A stretch of DNA of 63,479 nt from Bacillus sp. MM2020_1 (GCA_011250595.1 JAANMP010000024.1:1-63479); one strand, 5' to 3'. Shown: positions 7,415 to 17,270, counted from the first letter of the stretch. The notes: generated from the letters alone by a model not told the origin. Numbers and translations: made by a program.

Positions 7415-8152
7415 TCAAAAACCTAGCAACTGTTTTAATTCCTTTACATAGGTTCGACTAACCGGAACTTTGGAGCCATCCACCATTTGTAAATTATAGG
7501 TAGAATTAAACCATGGTTCTATTTCAACAATATGATCTAAGTTGACGATAAAACTACGATGAACACGTAAAAATTTTGCCTTATTTAACTTTTTCTCTAA
7601 AACAACGAGTGCATCAGCCACTTTGTATGCTTGATTGTTTGTTATGATGTTGCACTTACCTTCACTAGCCTCTAAATAAAGGATGTCTGCCACAGTTAGT
7701 AAAATAATCCGTTCATCCGCAAGGACTGCTATTTTCCCATTACTGTTGTGCTTTATAGAGGACTCAGTCAGGATATTTTTATTTCCAATATTTTTCATTT
7801 TCTTAATTTTTTCCAAGGTTTTTTGAATTCGTTCTTCATCAAAGGGTTTTAAAATATAATCGACTGCATCTAATTCAAATGCCTCTAAAGCATACTCATC
7901 ATATGCGGTAGCGAAGACAATAGCAGGCGTCTCCTCTAGCGTTGCTAATTGCCTTGCTAAGTTCAAGCCATTATCTTCAGCTAATTCAATATCCAAGAAA
8001 ACAAGGTCTGGTTTTAGCTCTGTAATATCAGCGACGGCATCCTCGATACAATCACCTTCGCCTAGGATTTCCACTTGCTCACTGCGAATAAGCAGGTATT
8101 TTAATTCATCTCTCGCTAGTGGTTCATCATCCAATATATAGGCCTTCAACAT
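7415..8152 (-). CDS. lytT: LytTR-family response regulator
   Basis: From the ATG at 8152 (AAAGGAG upstream) the product starts MLKAYILDDEPLARDELKYL, with the acidic pair DD near the N-terminus and the phospho-acceptor Asp in PDLVFLDIEL (about residue 55), then the KPF lysine motif of a receiver domain. After a linker, a LytTR DNA-binding domain follows (VADILYLEASEGKCNII, then FLRVHRSFIVNL, then VPVSRTYVKELKQLL). The longer frame to 8209 would overlap lytS further without a ribosome binding site. The gene overlaps the 3' end of lytS by 26 bases, so the two are co-translated. It likely activates cstA through the repeats at 7350-7401. The symbol follows the Bacillus LytS-LytT naming. Confidence 0.92.
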   Translation of the reverse strand: MLKAYILDDEPLARDELKYLLIRSEQVEILGEGDCIEDAVADITELKPDLVFLDIELAEDNGLNLARQLATLEETPAIVFATAYDEYALEAFELDAVDYILKPFDEERIQKTLEKIKKMKNIGNKNILTESSIKHNSNGKIAVLADERIILLTVADILYLEASEGKCNIITNNQAYKVADALVVLEKKLNKAKFLRVHRSFIVNLDHIVEIEPWFNSTYNLQMVDGSKVPVSRTYVKELKQLLGF

Positions 8153-9911
8153 CTTGATCAAAAACTCCTTTACTATCAAGCGGAATGGTAATGGTAATGA
8201 TCGCACCATGATCCACTTTACTTTTTAAAGTTAAGCTGGCTTGACCATTGTAAATTCCTTTTAGACGTTCACTTATATTAAATATCGCTGTACCATTTCC
8301 TTTTTTAGAATGGACCACTTGCTTACCGAGCAATTCGATCTGGTCACCGGATATTCCTTTTCCATTATCGGCTACAATAATTTGCAAATGATTATTTTTC
8401 GAAAAAATGGATATCGTAATTTGCCCTTGAGATTTACTACGAGGAAAACCATAGTGAATAGCATTTTCAACTAAAGGCTGCATGATAAACGGAGGAATCA
8501 GTACCTTTTCGAGCTCTGGCTCTATTTGAAAATCTATATGGTATTTGTTAGGAAAACGTGTCTGTTCTAATGATAGATAGGCCCTAACATTTGCTAATTC
8601 TTTTTCCAGAGGGATTAGCATCTGCCTGGCTCCTTGAAGGTTGCCACGAAAAAATGAGCTAAGCTCCAATAATAATTTACGGGCTTTATCTGCATCTGTC
8701 CGGCAAAGGGCTGAGATGGTATTCATACTATTAAATAAAAAATGCGGATGAATCTGCGCTTGCAAGGCTTTAATTTCGGCATCCTTTAATAGCTTCGTCT
8801 GTCTTTCTGCCTCAGCAAGCTCCAACTGTGTCGAAAATAGATTGGCCAGCCCTTCCGCCAATTCCTGCTGAACCTTATCCAGTTTTTCTGGCTCCGCATA
8901 GTACATTTTTAAGGTTCCTAAAATTTTGTTTTTTACCTTTAATGGTAGAACAATCGCAGCTTTTAATGGACATTGACTGTGAATACAGGAGATTTCCTCC
9001 TTCGATCTTGCAATCGCAATCTTACCGTCTAATAGCACTTTTCTCGTCAACCCGGTCTCAGGTTTTGACATGGGAATGTGATGATCAGAAGCCGCACCGA
9101 CATGGGCTAAAACTTGTTGGTCACTTGTGATGGCAACTGCATCTGCATCCGTCAGCCTTAACATAATTCCTGAAATTTCTTTACATGAATGGATGCTTAG
9201 GCCTTGACGAAAGAAAGGTAAGGTTTGATCCGCAATAAGAAAGGCTTGATTGGTTTGATTAGCACGGGTACGTTCTTCGTCACGCTTAATGATCTGAATA
9301 ATGAGCATAAAGAGCAAGGTTCCTAAACCATTGCCGAAAATCATCGGCAAGCTAATGAGTTGAACGAGCTCCCAGGCATCATTAAATGGTTTTGCGCCAA
9401 CAAGAATGAGTATCATCTGAACCGTTTCTAAAGCCATTCCGATGATGACCGCAAATCCAGGCGAAATTTGTTTCCCCTTTTGTTTTCGTTTTTTCCCAAA
9501 GTATCCAGCCACGATCCCAGCTAGAATGGTAGAAAGGGCACATGAAAGGGCAGTGAAGCCTCCAAGGGTATAACGATGGATTCCTGCAATGAGCCCGGCA
9601 CCAATCCCAACAGCTGGTCCCCCTAGTAAACCTCCAATCACAATCCCCATGACTCTTGTATTTGCTAGTGCACTCTCTTGGTTCATTTCAGAAAGCCACT
9701 CAGGCCTTCCAATTGTATGATGATAGACTTCAATTCCCGTATAATTACTAATAATGCCAAAGGTACCAAAAAGTAAAATCAGCATAACTTTCTCATTTGG
9801 ACTGTGCTTGTTTTGAATAACTTGGCGGAAAGATCGCATCTGCGAAAGCAAAAAAGCAACAATGACGATAATTCCAACCTTCTCAAACATCAATGGAGCT
9901 AAATTGAACAT
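8127..9911 (-). CDS. lytS: LytS-type sensor histidine kinase
   Basis: A 594-residue membrane kinase. Residues about 1-205 contain the 5TMR-LYT sensor region (GVVIGGLLGGPAVGIGAGLI-type glycine-rich helices, here GIVIGGLLGGPAVGIGAG). A GAF-like domain follows (about 225-355). The His_kinase motif is HPHFLFNSMNT (about 385-395), and the ATPase N-box is PLVENAIHYG with DNGKGI downstream. This architecture matches BtsS/YpdA/LytS sensors. B. subtilis LytST and E. coli BtsSR respond to extracellular pyruvate, and the linked CstA-type transporter suggests the same here. It overlaps the regulator gene at its 3' end. Confidence 0.92.
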   Translation of the reverse strand: MFNLAPLMFEKVGIIVIVAFLLSQMRSFRQVIQNKHSPNEKVMLILLFGTFGIISNYTGIEVYHHTIGRPEWLSEMNQESALANTRVMGIVIGGLLGGPAVGIGAGLIAGIHRYTLGGFTALSCALSTILAGIVAGYFGKKRKQKGKQISPGFAVIIGMALETVQMILILVGAKPFNDAWELVQLISLPMIFGNGLGTLLFMLIIQIIKRDEERTRANQTNQAFLIADQTLPFFRQGLSIHSCKEISGIMLRLTDADAVAITSDQQVLAHVGAASDHHIPMSKPETGLTRKVLLDGKIAIARSKEEISCIHSQCPLKAAIVLPLKVKNKILGTLKMYYAEPEKLDKVQQELAEGLANLFSTQLELAEAERQTKLLKDAEIKALQAQIHPHFLFNSMNTISALCRTDADKARKLLLELSSFFRGNLQGARQMLIPLEKELANVRAYLSLEQTRFPNKYHIDFQIEPELEKVLIPPFIMQPLVENAIHYGFPRSKSQGQITISIFSKNNHLQIIVADNGKGISGDQIELLGKQVVHSKKGNGTAIFNISERLKGIYNGQASLTLKSKVDHGAIITITIPLDSKGVFDQDVEGLYIG

Positions 9912-10001
9912 CTCCCCCCCCCTTTACTTAAGTACTCAAACGCTTTTATTAATATCCTTGTCAAAGCATTCATTCCCTCTACCTCATTATAAGAAATGAC
10001 A

Positions 10002-10256
10002 GTCTATTCCGAAAGAGTAATATAGAATTATAATATTCCAGGTATATGAATTCTATTTTATTGAAGCCGTACTTAGTAAATCAAGATATATAAAAGAGTT
10101 AGTCCTCAGCGCTATATCGCCATGGAAACCTAACAGAAGGACCCCTCCTTTCATCCTTAATGAAAGAATCGCCCGCATAATTGTCCTGACAGGTCCTGTC
10201 TTTTTATGCTTAAAGTAAAGAAACAAAAAAACTACAAGTGAATGTTAACACTTGTA
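10002..10256. repeat. Duplicated 250-bp intergenic segment, copy A
   Basis: The segment from TCTATTCCGAAAGAGTAATA to the hairpin at 10227-10262 is repeated almost base for base at 26149-26400. It contains GACAGGTCCTGTC, a short palindrome, and no convincing frame. In this copy the right end includes the dgoD terminator. Together with the lytS upstream region it fills the 380-bp gap between lytS and dgoD. Confidence 0.88.
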
Positions 10257-10262
10257 GTTTTT
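10227..10262 (-). terminator. Terminator of the dgo operon
   Basis: AAAACTACAAGTG, an 8-base loop and CACTTGTAGTTTTT form a 13-base stem with T/A runs on both sides. It lies 30 bases after the dgoD stop. The copy at about 26375-26400 has lost its right arm. Confidence 0.85.
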
Positions 10263-10292
10263 CAATCATGTTATTTTTTATGGAGCACTTTC

Positions 10293-11441
10293 CTACCATT
10301 CTGCAATGCTTCCATCCTTATGGCGCCAAACTGGATTTTTCCAGTTATGGCTGACCTCTGCTTGTTTTCTAACAAATTCTTCATTAATTTCAATCCCTAA
10401 TCCAGGTCCTTGCGGGATGCTGACATAACCATCTTTATATTCAAATACAGATTTATCGACGATATAATCCAGCAAGTCACTGCCTTGGTTATAATGGATA
10501 CCTAAACTTTGCTCTTGAATAAAGGCATTATGTGCTGTCGCATCCACTTGAAGACAGGCTGCAAGGGCAATTGGTCCTAATGGACAATGAGGGGCAAGCG
10601 CGACATCATACGCTTCAGCCATCGTGGCAATTTTCTTACATTCGGTAATTCCACCAGCATGGGATACGTCTGGCTGAATGATATCAACATATCCATCTGA
10701 AAGCACGGATTTAAAATCCCAGCGCGAAAACATCCGCTCCCCCGTTGCAATCGGAATCGATGTATGTTGAGCAATTTCCTTTAAGGCTTCATTATTTTCT
10801 GCCAAAACTGGCTCTTCGATAAACATCGGCCTGAACTGTTCCAGTTCCTTGGCAAGAATCTTGGCCATTGGTTTATGAACCCGCCCGTGAAAATCAATCC
10901 CAATTCCTACGTACTGTCCGGCAGCTTCACGAACCGCAGCAATTCGTTCCAGAACTTGATCAATTTTTTCATAGGAATCAATATATTGTAATTCTTCGGT
11001 TCCATTCATTTTGACAGCAGTAAAGCCAACATCAACTACTCTCTTAGCGGCCTCTCCAACATCAGATGGACGGTCGCCGCCAATCCAAGAATACACTTTA
11101 ATCGAATCTCTGCAGGCACCGCCTAGCAGCTGATAGACAGGCGCATTAAAGTACTTTCCTTTAATATCCCAGAGGGCCTGGTCAATTCCCGCGATCGCAC
11201 TCATGATAATCGGGCCGCCACGATAAAATCCCGAACGATACATCATGTTCCAATGATCTTCAATTCGGAGCGGATCCTTGCCAATTAAATATTCCATTAA
11301 TTCCTCAACACAAGCCTTAACGGTGGCTGCCCTTCCTTCGATGACCGGTTCACCCCAGCCAACAATTCCTTCATCGGTTTCTATTTTTAAAAATAACCAG
11401 CGTGGCGGAACTTGAAAAAGCTCATAACTGCGAATTTTCAT
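10293..11441 (-). CDS. dgoD: D-galactonate dehydratase (enolase superfamily)
   Basis: The protein has 382 residues, the same length as E. coli DgoD. It starts [20 protein letters not shown] and shows the mandelate-racemase-type barrel ligands: [16 protein letters not shown] and [13 protein letters not shown], then the catalytic His in [12 protein letters not shown]. These are close to known galactonate dehydratases rather than glucarate or mannonate enzymes. It converts D-galactonate to 2-dehydro-3-deoxy-D-galactonate in the cytosol. It is the last gene of an operon with the kinase and aldolase of the same De Ley-Doudoroff pathway. Identity within the superfamily is well supported by this context. 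Confidence 0.93.
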   Translation of the reverse strand: MKIRSYELFQVPPRWLFLKIETDEGIVGWGEPVIEGRAATVKACVEELMEYLIGKDPLRIEDHWNMMYRSGFYRGGPIIMSAIAGIDQALWDIKGKYFNAPVYQLLGGACRDSIKVYSWIGGDRPSDVGEAAKRVVDVGFTAVKMNGTEELQYIDSYEKIDQVLERIAAVREAAGQYVGIGIDFHGRVHKPMAKILAKELEQFRPMFIEEPVLAENNEALKEIAQHTSIPIATGERMFSRWDFKSVLSDGYVDIIQPDVSHAGGITECKKIATMAEAYDVALAPHCPLGPIALAACLQVDATAHNAFIQEQSLGIHYNQGSDLLDYIVDKSVFEYKDGYVSIPQGPGLGIEINEEFVRKQAEVSHNWKNPVWRHKDGSIAEW

Positions 11442-11482
11442 CTAATACACTCCCTTTAGTATCCTTCTATTCCTACATGTTG

Positions 11483-12502
11483 TCATTCTGTAAAACTCAA
11501 ATGAGGACTATTGATTAAAATCTCAGTTGCACCATAAACAAGTGAATATTCTACCTGCTGGTCACAAGCTTCGATGATTTTCCACTTAGTATTCATGTAC
11601 CCTAATAAATGGGTAAAGGCCATACGTAACGGGTTTGAACCTCCAACAATTACCCAATCGATCTCGTCCATTTCTTCCATCGAACAAGATAGAGCCTGAA
11701 GATCATTATAGATAACAGCTCCGGCAAAATAATTTGCCCGCTGATTTTCATCCAGTTCAGAAAATAAACCCAGTAAGCGAATATGATAAAAGCTCCTTGT
11801 CAGGCCATGATGTTTTGCTGCTTTATATCCGGATTCAAGCATCTTCTCATCGATGCTTCCAATAAGGCTATAATCTAAGGAATCAGAAAGAATCGTTTCC
11901 TTCTGGATAGCCTGCAGGGTTTCCCCGCCTAATGTCGATAAACAATACAACAAATCTTTCTTTTCATCCACTGCCACAAATTTTGTATGAGAGCCAGGAA
12001 GAACAATCATTCCGCTGCCCTCTACATCAAACTGTTTTAGCAGGCCAAAGGATTCTACTTCCTCCCCTCGCATCACATCAAAATCATTAATACAGGATAC
12101 CAAATCCCGAGTCCCAGCAAGGTTGACAGTGTTTTTCATTCCCGGAATAAAAATACAAGGAATATACAGAAACTCTTCAAGCTTGGTTAAGATTGAGTAT
12201 TTGGCAAAGTCGGAAATTCCTGCGGGACTAGCGACATGAGGAACCTCATAGATTCCTAAATTGGAAGTAATCATCCCTGATGCCACCATATAATTAATAT
12301 CAGAGGGAGTTAACTGATTTCTAGATAATAATCGCTCGATTCCTTTTTTTAATTGGGATTTTAAGTTATTATTACTGCCTGATATGGCTGTGTCCCTTAC
12401 ACCAATTCGGATTTTTTCAGAATCAATGACTTTGTTTGTTGTTCGATCGTATAGCCTTAGTCTAGAATTGGTCGTTCCAGAATCAATCAGAATTACCTTC
12501 AT
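11483..12502 (-). CDS. dgoK: 2-dehydro-3-deoxygalactonokinase
   Basis: From the ATG at 12502 (GCGGTGGTGAAT upstream) the product has 339 residues and starts MKVILIDSGTTNSRLRLYD, the phosphate-binding DxGTTxxR motif of the ASKHA kinase fold. VLPGSHTKFVAV and DWVIVGGSNPLR are further DgoK-type motifs. It phosphorylates 2-dehydro-3-deoxy-D-galactonate with ATP. A longer frame starting at 12556 would run into dgoA and lacks a ribosome binding site. It lies 25 bases after dgoA and 41 bases before dgoD, in the same transcript. Confidence 0.92.
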   Translation of the reverse strand: MKVILIDSGTTNSRLRLYDRTTNKVIDSEKIRIGVRDTAISGSNNNLKSQLKKGIERLLSRNQLTPSDINYMVASGMITSNLGIYEVPHVASPAGISDFAKYSILTKLEEFLYIPCIFIPGMKNTVNLAGTRDLVSCINDFDVMRGEEVESFGLLKQFDVEGSGMIVLPGSHTKFVAVDEKKDLLYCLSTLGGETLQAIQKETILSDSLDYSLIGSIDEKMLESGYKAAKHHGLTRSFYHIRLLGLFSELDENQRANYFAGAVIYNDLQALSCSMEEMDEIDWVIVGGSNPLRMAFTHLLGYMNTKWKIIEACDQQVEYSLVYGATEILINSPHLSFTE

Positions 12503-12527
12503 ATTCACCACCGCTTTTCTCATCAGT

Positions 12528-13172
12528 TTAATTTGGTGATTGAACTTTATTGACAATCTCTACAAAGCTAGCTGCCCGTCTTTCAATTTCTGTAAAATCA
12601 CCTAGTTGTACCAGTTTTTCATCCACGAGCGAACTGCCAATTCCTAATGAACCTGCCCCTGCCTGTAAGTATGAAGCTGCATTCTCTAAGGAGATTCCCC
12701 CGACAACCATTGTTTCTACAAACGGTAAAGGTCCCTGTAAGTCAGTCAAATACTTGGGACCAAGCTGTCGAATCGGAAAGATTTTAACCATTTTTGCACC
12801 GTATTCATAAGCAGTTAATACCTCAGTCGGGGTCATGACTCCTGGGATAATCGGCACATGATAGCGGTTGGCTGTTTCAATCGTATCCTTTTTCAAGGTG
12901 GGGGTTAGAAGGAAGCCTGCCCCAGACATAATCGCCAGTCTAGCAGTCTCAGAATCTAATACAGTCCCCGCCCCAATCAGCACATCTGGGTACATTTCTT
13001 TCACTCGTTCAATACCTCTAAGTGCCCCAGGGGTATTCATTGTGATTTCAATCGTACGAATGCCGCCCTGATAAAGACTTCTAACCGTATTTTCTAACCC
13101 CTCAGTTGAGTGACTGCGAATAATGGCTACCAGTTTTGCTCTTCTTATTTCCTCTAATGTCGAGGTGCTCAT
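12528..13172 (-). CDS. dgoA: 2-dehydro-3-deoxy-6-phosphogalactonate aldolase
   Basis: A 214-residue KDPG/KDPGal aldolase family protein. The active-site Glu is in GGIRTIEITMNTP, the product-binding motif is VLIGAGTVLD, and the Schiff-base Lys is in AKMVKIFPIRQLGP. GGISLENAASYLQAGA is the C-terminal phosphate-binding loop region. It cleaves 2-dehydro-3-deoxy-6-phospho-D-galactonate into pyruvate and glyceraldehyde 3-phosphate. Sequence alone does not separate KDPG from KDPGal aldolases, but the dgoK-dgoD neighbours make galactonate the likely pathway. A clear AAGGAGA site precedes the ATG. Confidence 0.9.
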   Translation of the reverse strand: MSTSTLEEIRRAKLVAIIRSHSTEGLENTVRSLYQGGIRTIEITMNTPGALRGIERVKEMYPDVLIGAGTVLDSETARLAIMSGAGFLLTPTLKKDTIETANRYHVPIIPGVMTPTEVLTAYEYGAKMVKIFPIRQLGPKYLTDLQGPLPFVETMVVGGISLENAASYLQAGAGSLGIGSSLVDEKLVQLGDFTEIERRAASFVEIVNKVQSPN

Positions 13173-13201
13173 TCTCCTTCATCTCCTATTAGGTATGTGG
13201 G

Positions 13202-14026
13202 TTACCCTTTCACACTTCCTCCCGTAAGCCCAGCAATAATATACTTTTGTGCAAACAATGCCAAAATAAGAACCGGTGCTGTGATGATCACGGAAGCAGC
13301 CATCAGACCGCCCCAGTTTATCTCTGAATAAGAGATAAAATTAAAAACAGCTATCGGTAATGTCTTTGTTTTGTCACCAGCCAGAATCAACGAAAACATA
13401 AAGTTATTCCAGGAAAAAATAAAGGCTAAGATGGATGATGTTACAATTCCAGGTCCCGAGATTGGAAGCATCACTTTGACAAATGCACCAGGGATGGAAC
13501 AGCCATCAACACGGGCAGACTCCTCCAGTTCGTGTGGCAGTCCTTCAAAAAATGGGATCATAACCCAGATAATAAACGGCATCGTCACTAGCATATGACT
13601 AAGAATAAGGGATGTATATGTATCGATTAATTGCAATTTTGAGAAAATGATAAACCATGGAATAAGGAAAGAAATACCTGGGACAATTCTTGCAACAAGT
13701 ATTAAAAGCCCAAGCCCCTCCTGCTTGTATTTTGCAATGGAATAAGCAGCCGGCAATCCTAGGATGAGGCCAAAAATCGTCGCTCCTACTCCAACAATAA
13801 AGCTGTTCCAAATAAATGATAGAAAAGAATATTCTTTAAATACGCTCAGGTAATTACTAAAGTTAGCGGTAATTTCGAATAGTTTTGATGTATCCAGTAT
13901 TTGTACTTGCGTTTTAAATGACGCAAGGAGCATCCAAAGGAAAGGCAGTAAAAACAAAAACAGGGATAAGTAGACGCCAACATGAGTAAGGGTGACTTTA
14001 ATTGAATTTGGTTTTTTTCCACTCAT
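13202..14026 (-). CDS. Sugar ABC transporter permease (MalG/CUT1 type)
   Basis: A 274-residue inner membrane protein with six hydrophobic helices, starting with a short basic segment (MSGKKPNSIKVTLTHVGVYL). The EAA loop that contacts the ATPase is visible as LEESARVDGCSIPGAF. It overlaps the preceding permease gene by four bases (ATGA), so translation is coupled. With the partner permease and the binding lipoprotein it forms the importer of the dgo operon. No ATP-binding subunit lies in the operon, so a shared MsmX-type ATPase elsewhere is expected. The substrate is inferred to be galactonate or a compound that yields it. Confidence 0.88.
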   Translation of the reverse strand: MSGKKPNSIKVTLTHVGVYLSLFLFLLPFLWMLLASFKTQVQILDTSKLFEITANFSNYLSVFKEYSFLSFIWNSFIVGVGATIFGLILGLPAAYSIAKYKQEGLGLLILVARIVPGISFLIPWFIIFSKLQLIDTYTSLILSHMLVTMPFIIWVMIPFFEGLPHELEESARVDGCSIPGAFVKVMLPISGPGIVTSSILAFIFSWNNFMFSLILAGDKTKTLPIAVFNFISYSEINWGGLMAASVIITAPVLILALFAQKYIIAGLTGGSVKG

Positions 14027-14901
14027 AAGTTAACCCCCGCTCTTTTCCGTAAAAGTATGGTGAAAATACTGATGCTAAGGACAATAATGAAGAATACCAT
14101 AAGCAAGGCTGATGCCTGGCCAATTTTAAAATATTGAAATCCTAATACATAACCGTAAATATTAATAGTTTGAGATGAAGTACCGGGTCCACCCTGGGTT
14201 GTTGCGTAAATAATATCAAACGTCTTTAGTGCATCGATCAATCTTAGCAAAACGGCCGAATAAAGTGTCGGCTTCAATAAAGGAAGTGTAATTTTAGTAA
14301 AGGATTGCCAGGTATTTGCTCCATCAATCATCGCAGCCTCATAAGGATCGCTTGGTAGAGATACTAGTCCTGCCAATACGATTAGAGCAATCATTGGTGT
14401 CCATTCCCAAACATCAATAAATATTAACGAAGGCATAACAAGATTCTGAGATGTTAACCATTCCTGACCAGGAAGCCCTATTTTTTCTAAGAAAACATTC
14501 AAGATTCCGATATTAGGTTCGTAAATAAGAACCCATATTAATCCCACGGCAACAGGTGTCGCAACCATTGGCAAAAGAAACAATGTTTTTACTAGGCCTT
14601 TACCGACAATATTTTGATTCATCAAAATGGCCAGCCCAACACCCAATACCGTTTCAACGGTTACTGCCACAATGGTAAAGTAAAACATAAGTTTCAACGA
14701 TTTAATAAATAGTTCATCATGAAATAAATCGAGATAATTTTGAAAGGCTACCCATAACGGTGGGGTAATATTCGACATACTCCATTCATGAAAACTAAGC
14801 CAGAATGTATATCCTACAGGCGCGACCATCATTAGTGCTACAAAGATTACCGCAGGCATGGTAAAAACCCACTTGATGTTGCGATCAATCCAATTTGTCA
14901 T
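14023..14901 (-). CDS. Sugar ABC transporter permease (MalF/CUT1 type)
   Basis: The ATG at 14901 is chosen because GGAGGAG lies 7 bases before it; a longer frame to 14922 would absorb that site. The product has about 292 residues, starts MTNWIDRNIKWVFTMPAVIF and has six membrane helices with the EAA loop DPYEAAMIDGANTWQSF. It pairs with the downstream MalG-type permease through an ATGA overlap. It is transcribed after the binding-protein gene, with 117 bases between them. Confidence 0.88.
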   Translation of the reverse strand: MTNWIDRNIKWVFTMPAVIFVALMMVAPVGYTFWLSFHEWSMSNITPPLWVAFQNYLDLFHDELFIKSLKLMFYFTIVAVTVETVLGVGLAILMNQNIVGKGLVKTLFLLPMVATPVAVGLIWVLIYEPNIGILNVFLEKIGLPGQEWLTSQNLVMPSLIFIDVWEWTPMIALIVLAGLVSLPSDPYEAAMIDGANTWQSFTKITLPLLKPTLYSAVLLRLIDALKTFDIIYATTQGGPGTSSQTINIYGYVLGFQYFKIGQASALLMVFFIIVLSISIFTILLRKRAGVNL

Positions 14902-15018
14902 ACTTCTGCTCCTCCTTACCAATGATACTTGCCTTCAAAATAAACGGCCACGGAGAGCATCCAGCAGTCAAACCTAGATTGCTAACCGAAAGCCGTTTCA
15001 AATTAGTTTATATCCGTT

Positions 15019-16338
15019 TTATTTGTTCTCGCTGTCAAGAATCTTTTGGAATTCTCCATCTGCTTTTTTTGCAGCCGCTTTGACGTTTTTCCCTTCAATT
15101 CCTGCTAAGATGACATCACCGATTACATCACGTGCAGCTCCAACATTAATAAGAACAGGACGATCGTAAGGGACTGCCTCAGCTTTACCATTTGCTCCAA
15201 TGGCTTCTGCTAAATCTTTCGGGAATTTTGCTGTTCCTTCTGGAGAGTTCCAGACAGAAATACGTGCACCAGGGTTACCTTCAGCTTGAAGTTTCAGAAC
15301 CATTTCTTTACTTTCAGCCCATTTAATAAATTCCCATGCCGCATCTTTCTTTTCGGAATTAGCTCCGACACCAAGTGCCCACGAAGTGATGTTATAAGGC
15401 TTTGTTCCCGTAGGACCAGCAGGGAATGGAGCAAACCCAACTTTATCTGCTACCTGTGATTTAGCAGCATCAGTTGCATTGGTAAATAAAGATGAAGCAT
15501 CTGTATAGAACGCTGCTTTTCCTTGGGTGAACACTGCCATCGCTTCCGGCCAGCTCATGTTTAACGTACCTTTAGGACCATATTTATTGAGCATCTTTCC
15601 GTAGTAATTAAACGCTTCAATAGCTTCAGGTGATGTTATAGTTGACTTTCCATCCTTCATGAAATCTCCGCCAAAAGCATACAAGTAGCTTGAGAACTGC
15701 GTTACTGCAGCCGCACGCTTACCACGGGAAACAAATCCGGAAACTCCTTTTGCTGGATCATTTAATTTCGCTGCTGCTGCTTCAAGTTCTTCAAGTGTTT
15801 TCGGAACTTCAATTCCAGCTTTCTCTAAAAGATCCTTACGATAGTATAAAACCTCTGTTTCTGTTACAAGAGGCAATCCATAAAACTTATCTCCATCCTT
15901 TACACTTCCAAGGGATGTAGGAATAAAGTCATCTGTGTAACCGCTTTCTTTTCCGACGTAACTGCTCATATCGGCAAAGTATCCACTCTTGTTGTACATT
16001 TTTCCATCTTGAAGCGGACGGAACATGACAACATCAATACCCTTTGAGTTAGAAGCAAACTCAACGGATGTTTTTTGTGTCAGTTGATCTTCAAAATAAC
16101 TATCAATCTTTACCTTGATTCCTGTCTCTTTCTCGAATGCAGGTAATTCTTTTTTAATAGACTCTGTCCATGGATGGTTAGCGGCCACCACGCGAATCTC
16201 CTGCACCTTTTTCTCGGATGGCTTAGATGCAGATTTTGTATCTGACCCTCCGCTGCAGCCGACGAGCGCTGAACTAATCCCTACAGCTAAAGCAAGATAA
16301 CCTGCTGCCTTCTTAAAACTTACGAAACTGCTTTTCAT
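15019..16338 (-). CDS. Sugar ABC transporter substrate-binding lipoprotein
   Basis: A 439-residue family-1 extracellular solute-binding protein. The N-terminus is basic and hydrophobic and ends in the lipobox SSALVGCSGG, so Cys at about residue 28 is lipid-anchored outside the membrane. The mature part has the usual pattern (EIRVVAANHPWTESIKKELP, FEKETGIKVKI, DVVMFRPLQDGKMY). It is the first structural gene of the dgo operon. The promoter region upstream carries two CG-centred palindromic sites (16380-16452). Confidence 0.9.
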   Translation of the reverse strand: MKSSFVSFKKAAGYLALAVGISSALVGCSGGSDTKSASKPSEKKVQEIRVVAANHPWTESIKKELPAFEKETGIKVKIDSYFEDQLTQKTSVEFASNSKGIDVVMFRPLQDGKMYNKSGYFADMSSYVGKESGYTDDFIPTSLGSVKDGDKFYGLPLVTETEVLYYRKDLLEKAGIEVPKTLEELEAAAAKLNDPAKGVSGFVSRGKRAAAVTQFSSYLYAFGGDFMKDGKSTITSPEAIEAFNYYGKMLNKYGPKGTLNMSWPEAMAVFTQGKAAFYTDASSLFTNATDAAKSQVADKVGFAPFPAGPTGTKPYNITSWALGVGANSEKKDAAWEFIKWAESKEMVLKLQAEGNPGARISVWNSPEGTAKFPKDLAEAIGANGKAEAVPYDRPVLINVGAARDVIGDVILAGIEGKNVKAAAKKADGEFQKILDSENK

Positions 16339-16379
16339 ATTCTTCCCCCTGTTCCTAATATAAAGATAATTACAAAAGT

Positions 16380-16452
16380 TGATAGCGCTATCATTATATG
16401 GTAAGAAAATTTGTTACAAATACTACTGTTGAGAAGGACTTAAGCGCTATCA
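16380..16452. promoter_or_regulatory. Two CG-centred palindromic operators upstream of the dgo operon
   Basis: TGATAGCGCTATCA (16380-16393) is a perfect palindrome, and CTTAAGCGCTATCA (16439-16452) shares its right half. Their start points are 59 bases apart. The first differs from the CcpA cre consensus at one position, so CcpA is the simplest binder; a LacI-family regulator is the alternative. Confidence 0.55.
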
Positions 16453-16526
16453 AAATATGTATAAATGGTTTTGGAACCATATAATGACTAAAAAAATTAT
16501 TCTTTATATCTAGCTATTAATTTGGG

Positions 16527-17270
16527 CTATCTGTATCCAATACTGCCTGAAATTTTTCCAGCTATATCGAGCAGTCTCCCAATAATCATTTCCTTTTGCT
16601 TCAGCATCCGTTCTTTCGGTCCTGCGACACTGATTGCAGCCTCTATGGTTTGGTCTGCCCCATAAACAGGAGCTGCAAGGCAATAGAGTCCTTCTTCATT
16701 TTCCTCATCATCAATAGCATAACCCTGTTCAGCAAACCCTTCTAACTGCTGCAACAGTTCTTCCTTATTGGTGATCGTCTTATCCGTGATGGGCTTAAGT
16801 TTTAAAGTGTGTAAAATTTCGCTTTTCCTATCCTCCGGTAGAAAGGATAAAAATGCCTTTCCCAAGCCCGTACAATATAGAGGCTTGCTTTTTCCCGGCT
16901 CAGCAGTGGTACGTATGGAACGATTACTATTTATTTTTGCTATATACACCAGATCAGATTGCTCTAGAGTGGCCATAAAAACAGTTTCCTGAACCTCTTC
17001 CATCAATTCTTTTAGAAAAGGCGATCCTTGCACAGAAAGATCTAAGGAATCCTTAGCCGCAACGCCAAGTTGGATTAATTTTGGGCCAAGCTTATATTTT
17101 CTAAAATCATCAACCGTCAGGTAGCTGTTTGTATAGAGCGTCTCAATCAAACCAGATGTACTGCTTTGTGGAAAGGAAAGTATGTTGCTAATTTCTTTAA
17201 TCGTATATCCATTTGGATGTTGGGCAAGTAAATCGAAAACCCTTAAAACACGTTCAGCTGATTTTACTGA
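16527..17270 (-). CDS. IclR-family transcriptional regulator of the dgo operon
   Basis: I place the start at the TTG at 17270, after GGAGGTGAGGAT, giving MSVKSAERVLRVFDLLAQHP, a typical IclR N-terminus. The longer frame to 17318 runs across a palindrome and the ribosome binding site. Residues about 1-65 form the winged helix (YTIKEISNILSFPQSSTSGL). The rest is the IclR effector domain (YCTGLGKAFLSFLP, then YAIDDEENEEGLYCLAAPVY). It is the first gene on the strand leading into the dgo operon, 188 bases before the binding-protein gene. It probably senses a pathway intermediate; whether it represses or activates is not visible. Confidence 0.88.
   Translation of the reverse strand, partial: SVKSAERVLRVFDLLAQHPNGYTIKEISNILSFPQSSTSGLIETLYTNSYLTVDDFRKYKLGPKLIQLGVAAKDSLDLSVQGSPFLKELMEEVQETVFMATLEQSDLVYIAKINSNRSIRTTAEPGKSKPLYCTGLGKAFLSFLPEDRKSEILHTLKLKPITDKTITNKEELLQQLEGFAEQGYAIDDEENEEGLYCLAAPVYGADQTIEAAISVAGPKERMLKQKEMIIGRLLDIAGKISGSIGYR

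Noticed and set aside
10293..11441. Glucarate or mannonate dehydratase
   Set aside because: The length of 382 residues, the motif set and the linked dgoA and dgoK fit galactonate dehydratase better.
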